From contig VUYV01000068.1 of NCBI GenBank assembly GCA_008711295.1, forward strand, positions 2,044,582 through 2,108,581: a stretch of 64,000 nt of DNA. Reading direction: 5' to 3'. Below, one piece after another: positions 1 to 14,300 of the stretch. Origin of the DNA: Anarhynchus alexandrinus. Lineage: Eukaryota; Chordata; Aves; Charadriiformes; Charadriidae. A program made the position numbers and the translations under genes. Position 1 is the stretch's first letter. The number at the start of each line of letters is the position of its first letter. The notes beneath the pieces were generated by a model. It did not search any database, was not told the DNA's origin, and saw only the letters and a program-made list of their open reading frames with translations.

Positions 1-1796
1 CTATCAGCTGTTCCTGCTTCTGTTCCCATCACACTCAGCGCCACCCATCTCCTAACCCTACCCCATGCCTTTTATTGGTAGGAAATTGAATAAACAGTTT
101 TACAGTCCCCGTTACATACCTTTAGTTTTGCTTTATTCCCACTCCTTGTAACCTATCAGAAGACCTACAGTTCAAACTGCTGCATTTTAATGCTCTCCTG
201 TCTCTACCAGCGGGCCAGTGGCAGCTGCTGCTTGTCAGCCACCAGTGGCTTAAAAATTTGCTCTATTAGCTACACGTTGTACAAGCCTGCTTTTCTGCTT
301 TTTCTTGAAATTGTTGAATTACATAATTGCTTATCTCTTACTCTCTCCCTGCCTCCAATCTCAAAATAAACTGTCCTGATTGTAAGTACTTTACCTGCTG
401 CTTATAATTCCCTGGATGCTCATCAGTTTTCAATATGATTCTGCATGCTAAAGCATCTTGGAGTTTCCTGAACACCTAGAGGGCTCTGGATTTGGACTAG
501 TCCAACTGTGCCCTATTAAATTACCTTCTTTCAAAGTTAGTAATGCTCCTATAGAAGACAGTCCTCTGAGAGTGAGTGGGGTTTCTCATACTCTGCTGTT
601 AGCTTTTCTGTAAACTGGAAAGAAGAGGCTCTCTGCTCTGGCCATTTATTTCTGTTGCAGCTTTCCTACAAACATGTTGGATCAATGTTACCAAGGTAAG
701 AGAAGTGTGACCAAGGAGCAGTAATCAGCTGATGGACCTAAAGCTGTCAGCACCCATAGCACTGAAAGAGGGCAGAGGGAATGTGGGAGGGAGGATAGGT
801 TAAGTCTGAGTTTTGCAGGTGCTGTTTAAAGTAGCATACAGGAGACCCCAGCAAGATTTCTGGATGTTTTTCCTGCTATATCTTGTTCTGCAAAATATAA
901 CCGTGAGCGTGTGCGGCAATAAGAAGACAGATGAAAATAAGAGGTAGAGAATAAGGACTCAGCAGCCAAGCAGGTACGGGAAAGCGATGATGGTGGCGAA
1001 ACACCAGTAGAAGGAAAGCGAGCCCAGAGGCGAGTGCAGTGCTCTGCTGCAGCTGAGGTGAGTCCTGCTCTGATCAGAGGACCCAAGAGCTGCAGCTGGG
1101 GATCCGGGCTGATGAACGTCTGTAAAGTGGGGAGCTTCCCCTCAATTGCTTGTACCATGCCTGGTTACAGAGATCCTTCTGTATCATTCTGGGGATTTAT
1201 TTCACTATCACGCCTTGAGTTTATTTCGTGGTAGAAAAGTTACTGATCTAATTGGTTCCTAATGGATGACTGTATGGGTTCAAATTTGTCGCTGCATTGT
1301 GGGAAAGTGTGGCTAGATCTCTCTCTGTCTCCCAATACTCACTTGAGTTGCTTGATCTTGGTATAGAATATGACTGATACTTATCCTTATTGATTCTTTT
1401 CCTGACAGGGATGTTTCTGTTGGTGAAGGTGTTTTCTTCTAGGTGAGTGTGCTGGTCAGTGAAGGATTGTATGGTGATTCATGGGTACTCGGCAGCCCAC
1501 AGTTCTTATATCTCTATTGGAGTAGAGCCCTGACATGTGATGAGTAGTTTCATTTGTTGTTCCTCGTGTACAAGCATTTTGGGTCCCAAACAGAACAGGT
1601 GATCAAAAGGCCGCCTGTTGTCTCTAATGCAAATGATCTTTTGATCGAGAAGCACAGCACACTTGTTTATGGCCAGTGAAAACGAAAATGTTAACGTTGC
1701 TGAGATTCTGGCACATGTTCCTACTAGAGGAAATGACAGAGATACACTAGTTTCTGAGGGGCAACTGTGTGGTGATTGTAACTTTAAAGTGTGGTG

Positions 1797-1810
1797 TATA
1801 TATATATATA
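1797..1810. repeat. (TA)7 simple repeat
   Basis: Seven TA units in EGLN1 intron 1. It is short but exact. Confidence 0.8.
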
Positions 1811-4800
1811 GTGTCTTTGAAGGTGGCGAGCACCACCTGTGACTGCTAGGAACTTCTCCATACCCTTGTGTCTTAGGCTGTCGTTCAATGAACGCTTTCG
1901 TCTGATGTTACTGGAGAAGTAGTCACACATCCTTGCCAGCACAAGTATTTACATGGCCATCCTGTGAACTGGTCTGGGGAACTGATCCATCTGAAAAATA
2001 AACTGGCAGAAGAAGTGCTCCTGGTTCAGTGTTCAGATGTTTGTGCTGGCACAGGGGATTGGCAGATGGTGAGACTTTCTTTCAGCAGCGATGCAAATTT
2101 ATGCCAGCTCAAAGTGTTTGCCAAACTACAGCCTTAGTTTAACACTTAGGGACTGATTATCCCAAAATTTGCCTGTGAAAATTCGAACACAGTTTAAGAA
2201 ATCTTTGCTAGCTGGGTATTTTTCTTTCTTCGCCTTTCTTTTCTTTGTTCTTCCATATTGAGTGTGAAACTCCATTCTTGCCATCAGAAGTGCATTCTTC
2301 TGTCCTCCCAGGATCTTCCTTGTGACGGTTTTATACAGAAACTTTGCTGGTTTACCCATCATGTGATCCTATGTAACATACACAGGGAAAAAAATATTTT
2401 CTCCAAATTAAAACTNCCCCCACTTCAAAACCAACCTACTAGCTAGACTTCTTATGCTTGTTGGCTGTGCCTATCCATTATTCTAGAGTTTTATTAGCAC
2501 CAAAGACATTCTTGGTTTCACAGATCCAAGACAGAGCCGGACTGGCATCCTCTGCAATGAAGACCATGCTGCAGCTTGCTACTGTGTGCTGCTGGCTGTT
2601 GCTGGTGAAGAAGGTCACTGCTCAGCCACATCCCCTTATGCCAGGTCCAGCACTCGTTCTGCTTCAGGGGCTCTGTCTGAAATGGGCAATTTCAGTACTA
2701 TTGCACTTTTCTTGTCCCGTTTCCTCTCTGTTCCCTGGTGCATTAGGATAGCTCTACAAAATTCTGGACTGGTGTGTTGCATGCTTTTTCCCAGTCATTT
2801 TTGACTGTGCAACTGCAGTTAGTTTTTGAGTTGTTGCTGTTCTGGAGATTAGGAACTCGTAGCCTTGTGGTATGTGCACATCAGTGATTTCGGTACACTG
2901 TGGGTAATTAATTTCATTTTTTCCTGTCAGTGGTATCAATGATTTTCTGACTGTGTTGCTGCTTTGATGTGCTATGCTGTCTCTCCTGCGCAGAATGGGC
3001 TCGATTCAGTACCGCCCAAAAATCAAGCAGGATGCTTCTCATCATAGCTGTACAGCTTGAGAGGAAGAGCTGGCTTCCCTTGCCGGTGGCCTCTTGGACT
3101 GCAATTCCTTGGAAGTGATGTCCTGCCAAGTCATAGGACTGTCTGAACAGCAGTTCTCCTCAAATCTCTGGGTTGGTTGTATCAGTAACCTTGGCTGGGT
3201 GTTTGAGAGATGTTTTCCCCTTTTCTAGATAGTGCTTAATTTCTGAATAGGTTGCAAGCTAATTCCTGCGAACAAATTGGCAGCATATTATTCTCTTTCG
3301 TGGTATTTACCTGTATTCATGATGTTTGTAATTCAGTTGTGGTGTTTTGCAAAATACTGTCTTTCCAGTTACTACCATGTTGTTCTGTACTGAGTGCTAG
3401 TACGTGTGTATGTGCCTGTAGATATGTACGTAGTACACTTGTAGCTTAAATGAAGGCTTTCTGCTGCAGCAAAAAGGAAACTTCATTTATGAAAGGGAAA
3501 TGGATAGTCTGTATAAACCAAAAGTTGCTTGCCCATCCAGAAACTAAATTGGTTTTCTTTAGGCTCTTTGGAGAACTCCTGTACAAAGACAGCAATTTTT
3601 CAGTTCAAAATTCAGTTTGGGACTGTTGTGTGTTGATTAGTTGGTTCTTCAACGGGATGCCCGTGGGGCTCCCTGTCTCTTGTGCTGCTGTATTTTGCTG
3701 CTTTACAGTAAGGGCGTGACTGTGGACAATCCAAGGACTGTGCAAGTGTTTGGAAATAAACTTACTCAGAATATGTCAATACAAGATCTTTAATCATTGC
3801 CATGTTTTTTTGCACTACACTAAGGAAACAGTTTTTTGAAAACAGTATTTTCAGTGAACAGAACAGTAAAATTATTTGACTGTGCAGCTACTACTAAACG
3901 GAGTAGTCATTATTTATGATACCCTTTTTGTCTTCCACATTTGAGACTTACTACTTAGACCGTTCAAAAGGAGGGCTAATGCTGGTCTTTGGCCTTTTGA
4001 AAAAGTCATTTTGGTGCTTCTTAAATCCTTGTAAACTCATTCCAGTTTCTGAAGATTGTTGGTTAACGATAGCTGATCAAGCACATTTTCAGTGCAGGCT
4101 TGTGCCAGAATTAGTTGGTAAGTGGCAGTCATACGCTTCAGGCTGAAAGCAAATTCACTCGCTGTTCCAGGGCAGTGTCTGTCAAAAATAGAGCAATGCT
4201 TTTACGCACGTAACAGCTGCTTACACTTGAAGACTTTCTTGTTCTTTGGTATTTAACTTAAAACTACTCAAGAGTATTTTTGTTAGCATATAATGTTATA
4301 AATAGGAACCGGGTAGAAATGTGCGTGCCTGCACGTCTATATGGATGTCGTGTGTGAAGGTAGGGTCATTTTTGTATATGTTGTGTGCGTAGTGCTCTAA
4401 TGAAGAGATGAAGGCCATACCTGTAGGCTAATTAATGGGGCCTAATGAAAAAGACTATTTTATACCCGAGGATTAATTTTACACATTAATTTAGGGTCAG
4501 AACACATAGTTTGACCATGAAAGCATTCTGGACTGTACAAATGATGTACAGCTTTGAGGAGATGCTGCTACGTGGCCCCAGCATGCTGCTGTGAGGGCAA
4601 AGCCTGAGGCTGCCTTGCCTTGTTTCAGCAAAAACAAGCATTATGTTGAAAGTGATACAAAGGTGAACGCAGTGAGGGAGTTCAGGAAGCTTTTCTCCCT
4701 TTTGGTCCTAACAGGGTGGAGGAATTGTGTTGGTTATCAGAGAAGTTTTAAAATGCAATAAACTGGCTGAAGGCTTGAGGGGTTTATGTGTATTTACTTG

Positions 4801-5624
4801 GTTTGGTTTTTTTATATAAAGATATTGTAAATCTGTTTACAGGAGGAGCTTGCATTGTCAATTCTTGTCGCTTTGTTCTGTCGATAGCTGGAAATTCTTG
4901 GTGAATTGGCAGAGGCTGTAGGTTTCTCTGCTGGGCATACTCTTGCTGTGGCTTGCTGACCTTCTGGTGTGCCAGGGTCTGTTATCTTCCTGCTTGCATA
5001 GTTGGGAAGGCTGCAGCTATATAGTTAGAACGGTCCTGAAGTTACCAGGCAAATTGAAAAAAAAAATGTTACAATAATAGACTAACCTGACTGTTGTGAT
5101 AATGTGGAATTTAAATTGCTATAGATCAAAAGCCTGGTCCATACTAATTTTGAGGCAGAAATCCTCGTATCTTTAAGTTCTCTGCACTGTGAAGAAGTCC
5201 AGGGATGCAGCATGTGAAAGGTTTCGTTTATAGTTGGTTAATAGCATATCTTTCTTGTTGCTGCTGTCCGTCCTGTTCAAGCATCTGTTCGAGCAGCTAA
5301 TCCTCGCTGTGGATGCCAGGCTCCCTCAACAGCTTCTGCCGTATTCGAACAGCGTGTGGTCTGTGCTGGGCTGAAGGCATTGGGCCCTTCCAGTTCCAGC
5401 AGCCGCAGCGTTGTTGTTCAGGCAGCTGGCACGCAGCCTTGCTGCTGTGAGAAGGGAAACTGCGGCCAGTTGATAAGGGCATCTTGAACTGACTCAGTCT
5501 CAGCTGGCATATTGTATGATGCCCAGTGAAATAGATGTTGGCTAACTGTACCTCTGTTTTGCTTAACCTTTTTTGTGTCTCCTTTAGGCCTTATATGACA
5601 GAGCATCAGCCGGTCAGTAGCCCT

Positions 5625-6015
5625 CTTCATAATATTCAGGTCCTACCGGGAGAGGCTGAGAGAACTGGGGCTGCTTATGCTGGAGAGGAGAAGGTGTAGG
5701 GGGACCGTACCAGTATGTACAGATACCTGATGGAGGGAGCGAAGAAGGAGTCAGGCTCTTCTCAGCGGTGCCTAGTGATGAGGCAGTGGGCACACTGAAA
5801 TGCAAGAAATTCCATTTAAACTTAAGAAATGTTTTTTCCACTGTCAGGGTGATCAAATGGAGAAGCAGGTTGCCAGAGAGATTGTGGAGTCTCCATCCCT
5901 GGAGATACTCAACACCCAACTGCTGGTCACCCAACCTGCTGAGCATGACCCAGCTCTGAGCGGGAGGCTGCACCAGATGATCTCCAGAGGTGTCTGCCAA
6001 CCTCAGCTCTCCTGT
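5625..6015 (+). repeat. CR1 LINE 3' end, forward
   Basis: The sequence follows the avian CR1 3' region in order: GGGAGAGGCTGAGAGAACTG, then a line like CTGGAGAGGAGAAGG, the CACTGTCAGGGTGATC segment, the block around TTGCCAGAGAGATTGTGGAGTC, and GATGATCTCCAGAGG near the end. It stops before the usual ATTCTRTG tail and runs into an A-rich tract. It is 5'-truncated and coding-dead, as most CR1 copies are. Confidence 0.85.
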
Positions 6016-7947
6016 GGAAAAAAAAAAAGAAAATATTGCTGTTTGGAGTGAAGGAGATACAAAATAAGCCAATTCTTGCAGTTTGTTAAAATAGTTTTTT
6101 TTCCAGTAATGGCACAGTCAGTAGTAAGTCCTGCTTATTGTATCTCTGAGTGAAGTGACCACTAGTAGGAAGACAGACTTCTGCTCATTTGCTTCTTACA
6201 AGAACATTGTGGTTGCATGTGTAAGCAATGTAACAGTTTGAAATATTCCTGGCTTGGATTAATCCCTTTTGGTCATCTGGGTGATCACTTGTACTGCAGT
6301 CTGTGCTGCTGCCTCTTCGCTGTTTTCTCCCATGTTGCCTGTTTTATGGTTCATGTGTGCACATGTCCATTATGCAGTCCTGTCCTAGGATAGCTTGCTG
6401 ATTTAAAGCACATGTACACCTCACAAAACTGATTTAAGCAGACGTTTAAGAAATTAAAATCCATTATTTATCTATAGGGGGGCTCATACTTTATCTCCAA
6501 AATTATTTTAAAGTTACATATCATTTTGGGACCCCTTCTAGAGAGAGAGGGCGTAGTGCACCAGGGAGAGCTGTCTGTTCTTTGCTAGACAGACAGAAAA
6601 GTGAAATACGCTGTTTCAGTCACAAACTACGCATATTTTTACTTTATTTTATGTAGCAAATTTTGAACAGGTGAGAGTCAGGCTCATATATTTTGTCAGG
6701 CTGTTGTATAAATCAAAAATCTATAGCTCTCAAGTTACAATCCTCACCCCCAGTTTAATTCTTAGCCATTTTTCTTTCATCTGTATTCCCCGTGCACACT
6801 TGCTGCTCCTGCCTGTGCTCCCCTAGAGACCTTGGTCCGCAGCAGTGGTCTCCTTTGCTGTTGAACACAGGGAGAAGGAGCCGGTGCCGAGAGAGGTGGG
6901 CTGCCCCTGGCAGGGGTGCAGGAGACTGGGCTTGCCTCGGTTGCCGCTCTCTGCCAGGTATTCAGCAGTTGCAGGCACCCTGTTGATGGGCTATCCCCTG
7001 GGAGGACTGTGTCTGAAAGATAAGAGCCGCATGCCTCTCTGGAGATGCCAGTTTGCCCATCCGTGCCCTATATCTAGTCGCAAATTGAAGCCAGATGGAG
7101 TTGTGCTCATCTGAAGTGACCTTCTGTACAAACCAGATGCTATACCATCCCTGAATTGTAGGTTAAAGCTATGTGGTTTTTGAAGAGTATCCAGTCTTAC
7201 TGTAAGAAAAAAAAAAAAAAATTGCAGTGAAACAGAGATAAACCAGCCATTGTTACTGTTCAAATGCTGATGACCCACTCTGCTCAAAACTTAAACTGTT
7301 TTTGCACTCTGGCCAATTAGTTTCAGTTTCTACCAAGTTGCCTTCTCTTATTTGCTAGGTGGGACTTCTTCCTTATCGATGTCTGTTTCATGCAAGTACT
7401 TGTCATCTGTGTTCATACTATTATGTATTTGTTGTAAATAATCAATAATTGGTGTGTATATGAAGCTTTGAAATGTATATAAACTGATGCTCTTATAAAT
7501 CATCCATTTTCTGGCAATTCAGGAACTCTGAGCCAGAGGTTGTATCTGGACCATGGCTCGTAATAAGCACAGACGGATGGACATATTTGCCATTAATTTA
7601 TGTAATCTTGTTTTAAAAGCCATTTGTACTTTTAGCCTCTGCAACATCCTGTAGCGAGTCCCGCAGTTTGATTAGATGGAAAAGGAACTTCCTTTTGTTT
7701 AAAACCTACTGCCTGGTGATTTCAATGTCTCCTAGACTGTATTGTGAAAACTCATTTCCTAGTAGTTTTACTTTTTATGGTTTTAGAAGTCTGGCATTTT
7801 CTTCCATATATTTTTCAGCTGACACTCTTTCCCTCCTAAACCGAAGAATTGTAGTCTTTTTAGTATTTCTTCAGATGGGTATTGTTCCACATTTCTGGTC
7901 ATTCCTGCTGTTCTTCTGTGCAGCTTTTGCTTTTCTGGTTCTGCTAA

Positions 7948-8396
7948 TCTACAAAGGGCTACGAAGATGATTAGGGGATTGGAGCATCTCTCTTATGAGG
8001 AAAGACTGAGGGACTGGGGTCTTTTTAGTCTAGAGAAAAGAAGATTGAGGGGCGATCTTATTAACACTTAAAAATACTTAAAGGGAGGGTGCCTGGGGGA
8101 TGGGAACAGTCTTTTTTCAGTGGTGCCTGGTGATAGGACAAGAGGGAACGGGCACAAACCTGAACATAGAAAGTTCCATCTTAAGATGAGGAGGAACTTC
8201 TTTCCTTTGAGGGTGGCAGAGCATGGGAACAGGCTGCCCAGAGAGGTAGTGGAGTCTCCCACTTTAGAGACATTCAAAACCCGCCTGGACACTGTCCTGT
8301 GCAACCTGCTGTAGGTGACCCTGCTCTGGTGGGGGGGTTGGACTAGATGATCTCCAGAGATCCCTTCCAACCCTGACCATTCTGTGATTCTGTAAT
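7948..8396 (+). repeat. CR1 LINE 3' end, forward, with terminal octamer tail
   Basis: This is a well-preserved CR1 3' region. Landmarks are GAAAGACTGAGGGACTGGGG, TAGAGAAAAGAAGATTGAGG, GGCTGCCCAGAGAGGTAGTG, TGGACTAGATGATCTCCAGA and CCCTTCCAACCCTGACC. It ends in the diagnostic CR1 tail ATTCTGTGATTCTGTAAT. It lies in the same orientation as the copy at 5.6 kb, within EGLN1 intron 1. Confidence 0.92.
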
Positions 8397-11300
8397 CCCT
8401 ATTGAAGGCAACCAGAATTACAGTATTAATGGATGAGTACATCACGAATTTGTATGCTGGCATAGTGTTGTACCCTGTGTCTAGTGATTTATGACACTTT
8501 AGTTACATCTGCTGCTGTGCTGAGATGATGTTCTTAGGAGAACTGCTTGTATTTGCTACATTTTTTTCCTAAAGTGATGCTATCCAGTTTAGAAGGCTTG
8601 ACTGTGTATAAGGAATCTCCCCCCCCCCGCTGCCCCAAGAGTATTCCTTTGCGCTTATTCTTTACTGAATTTCACTTGCCATTCTGTTGTCCAGGCACTT
8701 AGTATCATTTTACCCTTCTGTGCATATTTCTGCAGTCAGGGCTAGGATGGATTCCACAACATATCCACAGCATATTGCACGTAAACGTTGCCACTCTGCT
8801 GCTCACCCCCTTTTTCCAGGTCATGTCTGAGAAGTACAGGTCCTGTGGGGATCATGCTGGTAACTCTCATTTTTCACTGCAAGGAGGTTACGTTGCTGTA
8901 GTGAAATTCCTACTGCAATTTACTATTTTATTGCTATTTGCTGTGCCTGTTCCAGTACTTTGGAATGCCTCAGGAGTAAGGTCCATGCTTAAAATGCTTT
9001 ATAGGTAAAAATGTCTAATTTTTGCATTAAAATTAATGGCTCAAGTAAATTTTTATTTGATCTCCATTATAGCTTGGAGAAAATGACATGTAGTGACTCC
9101 CGAAGGCCTCCTAACACCTGGCACAGACTCAAGAGCAACACAGGAGTTCCTAGACTGGAGTCCTGACTTTGTCATTTTCCTCAGCAAAAATAGAAAACAG
9201 GAGTGGTCTCTCTCATGAGCCCAAGGCTGTGCCAAAATTATATTGTAGGCTGTATAGGTATTAGTAAGATAAACACACATTACTTTTACCTGTTTAGTTC
9301 TATAACTTTATAAAGAGCCTTGCAGACATGGAAAATAATATTCCTCTACAGGACAAGAAATGTAGATGAAGATGCTATCAGCTACCCATATTTTCAGTTT
9401 GTCTTCTCATGTAGCAACATGGATGTTGCAGAGGTGCTGCATCTGACTTTTTACTGTGCCTTTTAATCTTTCTAAACACACATCCTGCTACTTTGAAGGT
9501 ACATCCATTGAAAGACAAAGCTAGTAAGAACTGACCCTTCCTCACCATTGAGGCTTCAGCTTCTACAGTTCAACTGGTAATAACTCTGTAGTGAAACCCC
9601 AGAGAAAAATTGCCTTAGAATGAGGGGAAAATTCTGAAACACTCTTCCCCTGCAGCTTTCCAGAGGGAGTGAAGGAATTCTTTGGGGGCTTGGTGGAGAA
9701 CAGAATTTGCCAGTGATAGGAAGGTGGAGTTCTTTTGAGGTTTCTCTCTTTGAAAAGCCCTTTATACTTTTTTTTTTTTCACCAGCTGTCCTTCATTTGC
9801 AAGGAAGAGTTATCTTGGCTTTGGAACCCTTAATTGAGGTTGCCTTTACAGAGGAAGAAAATTCTTGTTTTCTGGAGTCACTTTCAGTAGTCTTGCATAG
9901 CATTGCTTGCATTGATCCTGAGAGTAAAATACAGTCTTTTTACTGGCACTTGAGGGTTTGTGTGTGTGCCGAGCTGGGGGACCAGTCGATATGCTTTAGG
10001 GCAGAGCTGCCATTCCGAGAGATACAGATGGGCTGGAGGCATGGGCCGAGAGTAGCCTCATGGAGATCAGCAGGGGCAGATGCAAAGCCCTGCCCCTGGA
10101 AGAGCTCTGTGCAGCGGTCCGGGCTGGGGACCAGCAAGTGCTGGGTGAGGGGGATCGTCACCTCCCTCAGTCTACAGGCTCTGCTCCTGGTAGTGCAGCC
10201 TGGGGTGCTGTTGTCCTTCCCAGCTGCCATGGTACACTCCTGGCTCCTCTTGAGCATCCTGGGCTGTGGTGTGTTCGGATTCCATCCCTAAGCTTTGTTG
10301 TTTTCCTATTTGTGAATTCAGTGTTAAACAGTTTTTAAGCAACCAGATAATATTGTGATGTGTTACTGCCTATAGACTTGAAATCCATTTTGCTCATATG
10401 AATATGCAATGCAAAACCAATGCTTTCTCTGAAGAATTTACAATTAAATATAAGCTAAATCTTCGTATATAATAATTCTGTGTGCACCTACCCCCAGCAA
10501 AACCTAGGTGATTATTTAAAACATAAAATAAGTTAATTCTGTTTGGAACTAATGGAAGAAGTTTGTTAGGAACACTGCAGTTATCTATTGTTACAGCACC
10601 TGCAATATGAATTTACTTTTTTGTTTGTTTGTTTCTAGTTAGCTTTTTGCAAGGCCACTCCATGTGAACATTTTATCTGGGAGACAGATTGTGTGAACGG
10701 CCTTCTGCACACAGTGGGTGGATACGAGCATGATGGTACTGTGCTGTGCGTGGAGCGATGGCTTTTTTTCTTATTTTCAGTTGCAATTCTGTGTGCTGAC
10801 AGTAACCTCTGATGTCTGAGTGCGGCTGATTAAGGGACTGGAGGACACAGAAAAGCAATTATAGCTGAGGCCTGATGGGGTATCTCAGTCGTTAGTGCTT
10901 ACAGCTTGATTTCATGGGGTTAGTAGCAGGGCAGTAGCAATTCAAATCAAGTCGCTCCCTTCATTATCACAGCGCATGTTTGGCAGGTGCCTCTGCTGTC
11001 CACAGGTTCTTACCCGCTCCTCCTCTTCCTCCCTCTTCCCTTCAGCCTTTCTCTGGTTTCAGAATTGGTTTTCCTCTTCTTTGGTTGCACATCTTAGATC
11101 AGGGGAAGTCTTAGGATACAAAGTGAGTTCTGGTATCTGTAGTATGTTTAGTGTAAGATACAGGGCTGTCTACTGCATGTAACAGAAGTTAGTAAATCGG
11201 TTGGCTGCCCATGGGTCGCTTCCTGAAATGCTGCCTCCTGTTCAGAAACTAGTATCTGCTGTTAGTGTACAATAATAGATACATGTTTTAGAAGATATGT

Positions 11301-14300
11301 TGTTTATTTTCAGTAATGATATAAAAATCTCATTTTAAAATATTGTCTATGGCTGAAAAATACACTTCTGCCAACTCTGAAATCTGAAGTGGTTGCCTGC
11401 TGACTTGAAGGGGAAGTTGATTTCTTGCATAGAAATCTGCAATCTAGTATTTTGCAGAATTGGTTGTTGTTTCACTTGTTCCTTAGTTCTCATGGTACTC
11501 AGCATTATTTTCCCCCTTCTGGTAGTGCAGACTTTTGTCAGTGCTGCTATTCCTTCTGGTGTCTGCTTCTCTTTCTTCGTCTTCCTTTTGTTTGTACATC
11601 ATCTGTCCATCAGTAATTTCCACTGCTGTTGCTTAAGATGATGAGTTCATATCCTTGAGTTGTTTCAGGGTGTTCACAGACTGAGGCAAAGAGTTTTTCA
11701 TCAATTAGGTTCTTGCATATATATATATTATTTTTTTTTTTGGTCACAACTTAAAGCTGGGAACAGGCTTTCAAAAACAAAACTTAAGCTCTGCAGATCT
11801 TGCTTGTAGGTTGCATAAATATGTCCTGTGGAATAGTCCTTGTGATCTGACATGACACCCCTGATCTCTCCCCAGTGAGTATGGTAGTTTGTAAAGTCCT
11901 AATTCTCCTTTGGTTTACCAGAAAAGTTCCTGCTGATTGGATTCTTAGGGCCAGACAGAAAAACCTTTTTGCAGAAACATGAGAGAACGAGGTGTGCATG
12001 TCATGTCCTGAAATCCATCATTTCTGGGTGGGATGTGGAACAGTGTGCTTCCCTTTTTCACTAAATGCAGTGCTTTTAAGAAGGTTTAAGAGTATGTAAG
12101 TACTGGCTGCATGCTAACTGAGCCAGTGTTAGGAATTCTAAATTTCTGTGTGGGCAACTGGGGAGAGAGGTCCTGGTTCTGTGCTGTTCTGAATATCTTG
12201 AGAGAGGAAAAAGATCTCAGTGACAAGTTGCTTCAGATGGGCTTTCTTCTTGTTCCCCTCAACATCAGGTTTCATACACTTAACAGCGTTTATTCTTACG
12301 TCGTCACTTTGTGTGAAGTTTGGTTCTGCCACCTTCTGATATTTAGAGCAGAGTTTGAGGTTAGTATCCTACTTCTAACCACGATGCTTGTCGAGTTAGA
12401 CGGTCATAGCAATGGTGCTTGACAGGAACCTCGACAGATAGCATCAACAGGTATTTTAGTTGTTGTTCATAGAAAAGGACCGATCTGTGAAGAAGCCTAC
12501 TTGCCTTTTAGGAAGGGTGAATAATTTGATGAATATATAAAAGATTATTTTTGTTATTGAAATAGTGGCAAGGGGGAAAGTAGGTAACTTTTTTTGCCTG
12601 GATTGGTTGCTTTCCTAGCAATTTCCTAATACCAAGTTTAAATGGACTTGGAACAAACCAGATGGGTTCCTTTTAATCAATTGATAATTGGTAACGCAGC
12701 ATGTTTTATTTTTCCCAAGGCACGAGGGTGATGTGTTTTTTCCAACATGCTGGTCTCTTGGGACATAAGTGATTGTGACCGATGAGGAGGGTGCTGTTCC
12801 TGTTGGCAGCACCAGGGAGCTCTGCTCTTTGCCAGAGGTCTTAACATAAAGACGATCTTGTTGCTGTCATGAGCGTAAATTTACTGTAGAGTCAGCTGAA
12901 TTGGCGTTTAAGATGATGGTGGGGCTTTTGTATCGGCTGGCCGAGGATGTGCAGTTTCCTCAGGTGTTTGTGTGCTGCCTGGAGCCAGTGTTGGGAACAT
13001 TCAGATCTTTCTCGTGCGCACGTGGCCACGTACTCCCAGAGCAAATACATGGCGTGCCTGAGCCGCCCTCCTCCAGCGGTTGCACTGAGCCGGCACAGCC
13101 TCCCCGTCGCCTCCTTAACCTGAATGCTTCCTTAACCTGAAATAACGTGGCTAGCTCTGCTGGGACGTATGTGGAAGGGGTGGATTTTGGAGTCACTTCT
13201 CTGACTCGCATGCCGACTTCAGCAGTCCTGCTCCTGGCGATTGTGGTCAGCCCTTAACTCTGTGTGGCCACAGCTTTCAGCGGGCACTGATGGGAGCCCG
13301 ACACAGCTGGAACACCAGTAGATTTGTATAATGCCTGCTTACGTTTGAATTGGATACACTGGGTGATCTGGTTAAAACCAAAAAAAAACCCAAGTGTTGT
13401 TTATACCAGCTGGGAGAGAGGCCCTGTTACAGTGTGGTGATGGGATTGTAAAGAAGGGCTTGGATGGAGACAGCTTATGTGTGAAAGCCCATAAAAAGCA
13501 GTATGGGCAGAGTCAGCATTTCTTGGATTTAAATTGTAGGTGATTTGAAAGCATATTACAGGCTGTTTGTTGCTGTTTGGCTTTAAACCTCTGTCAGGCT
13601 TTTGGGTAGTGTTAATATAGATTAAAGCAGTGCTTTGTCTATTAGCATTTCAGTGCATGGTTATTTGTTTGGGTTTTTTTTAATTTATGAATAATTTCAA
13701 AGAATTGTCTGGACTCTAATAGTAGGAGTGAAAGCTATAGTGTATGGTGTCAAATTTGGAATGCTGTGGGCATGCCGAATCTTGTATGTCCCCTTGCAAA
13801 TATTAAAAACTATTTTAAAAATCAGTTTCCTTAACATACTGTTTATGGCAGTAAATCCTTGTGTGGTTAAAATCCAGAGGTGGTAGCTGAGACCTTGACT
13901 TGGACACTTTAGTAAATGTTCATGTGGATGCAGTAAAGTTAAGATACCTAAGAGTACACAAGTACCTTCAAGTATCTGGCTAACCATGGTATTAAATATG
14001 CAATCCTATTACCATGCAGTTGCACAACATTCAAACTTGTATAAAGATATCTTTCTTGAAAGCTAAATTTCAGTTATATGGTTATTTTGCTCCTTAAAGC
14101 AGAAACAAAATTACAGTTTTAAGTAAGAAGTGAAATAACTAAAATCAGTCCTTTTTTTTTTTTGAGAGAGAGAGATATCGTAGTATTTAGCAAAATTAGC
14201 ATATGCAGTTTCTTATCTTCTATAGGGAAGACATTCCAGGCTTCTCAGTATGTATAGTTTTGGGGAAAGAATGGGTAGTGATAAGTGATGTTCTTGAAAT

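Noticed and set aside
5614..6072. 152-codon ORF and shorter ORFs near 5.6-6.1 and 8.1-8.5 kb
   Set aside because: They lie within CR1 3' ends, which are noncoding repeat sequence.
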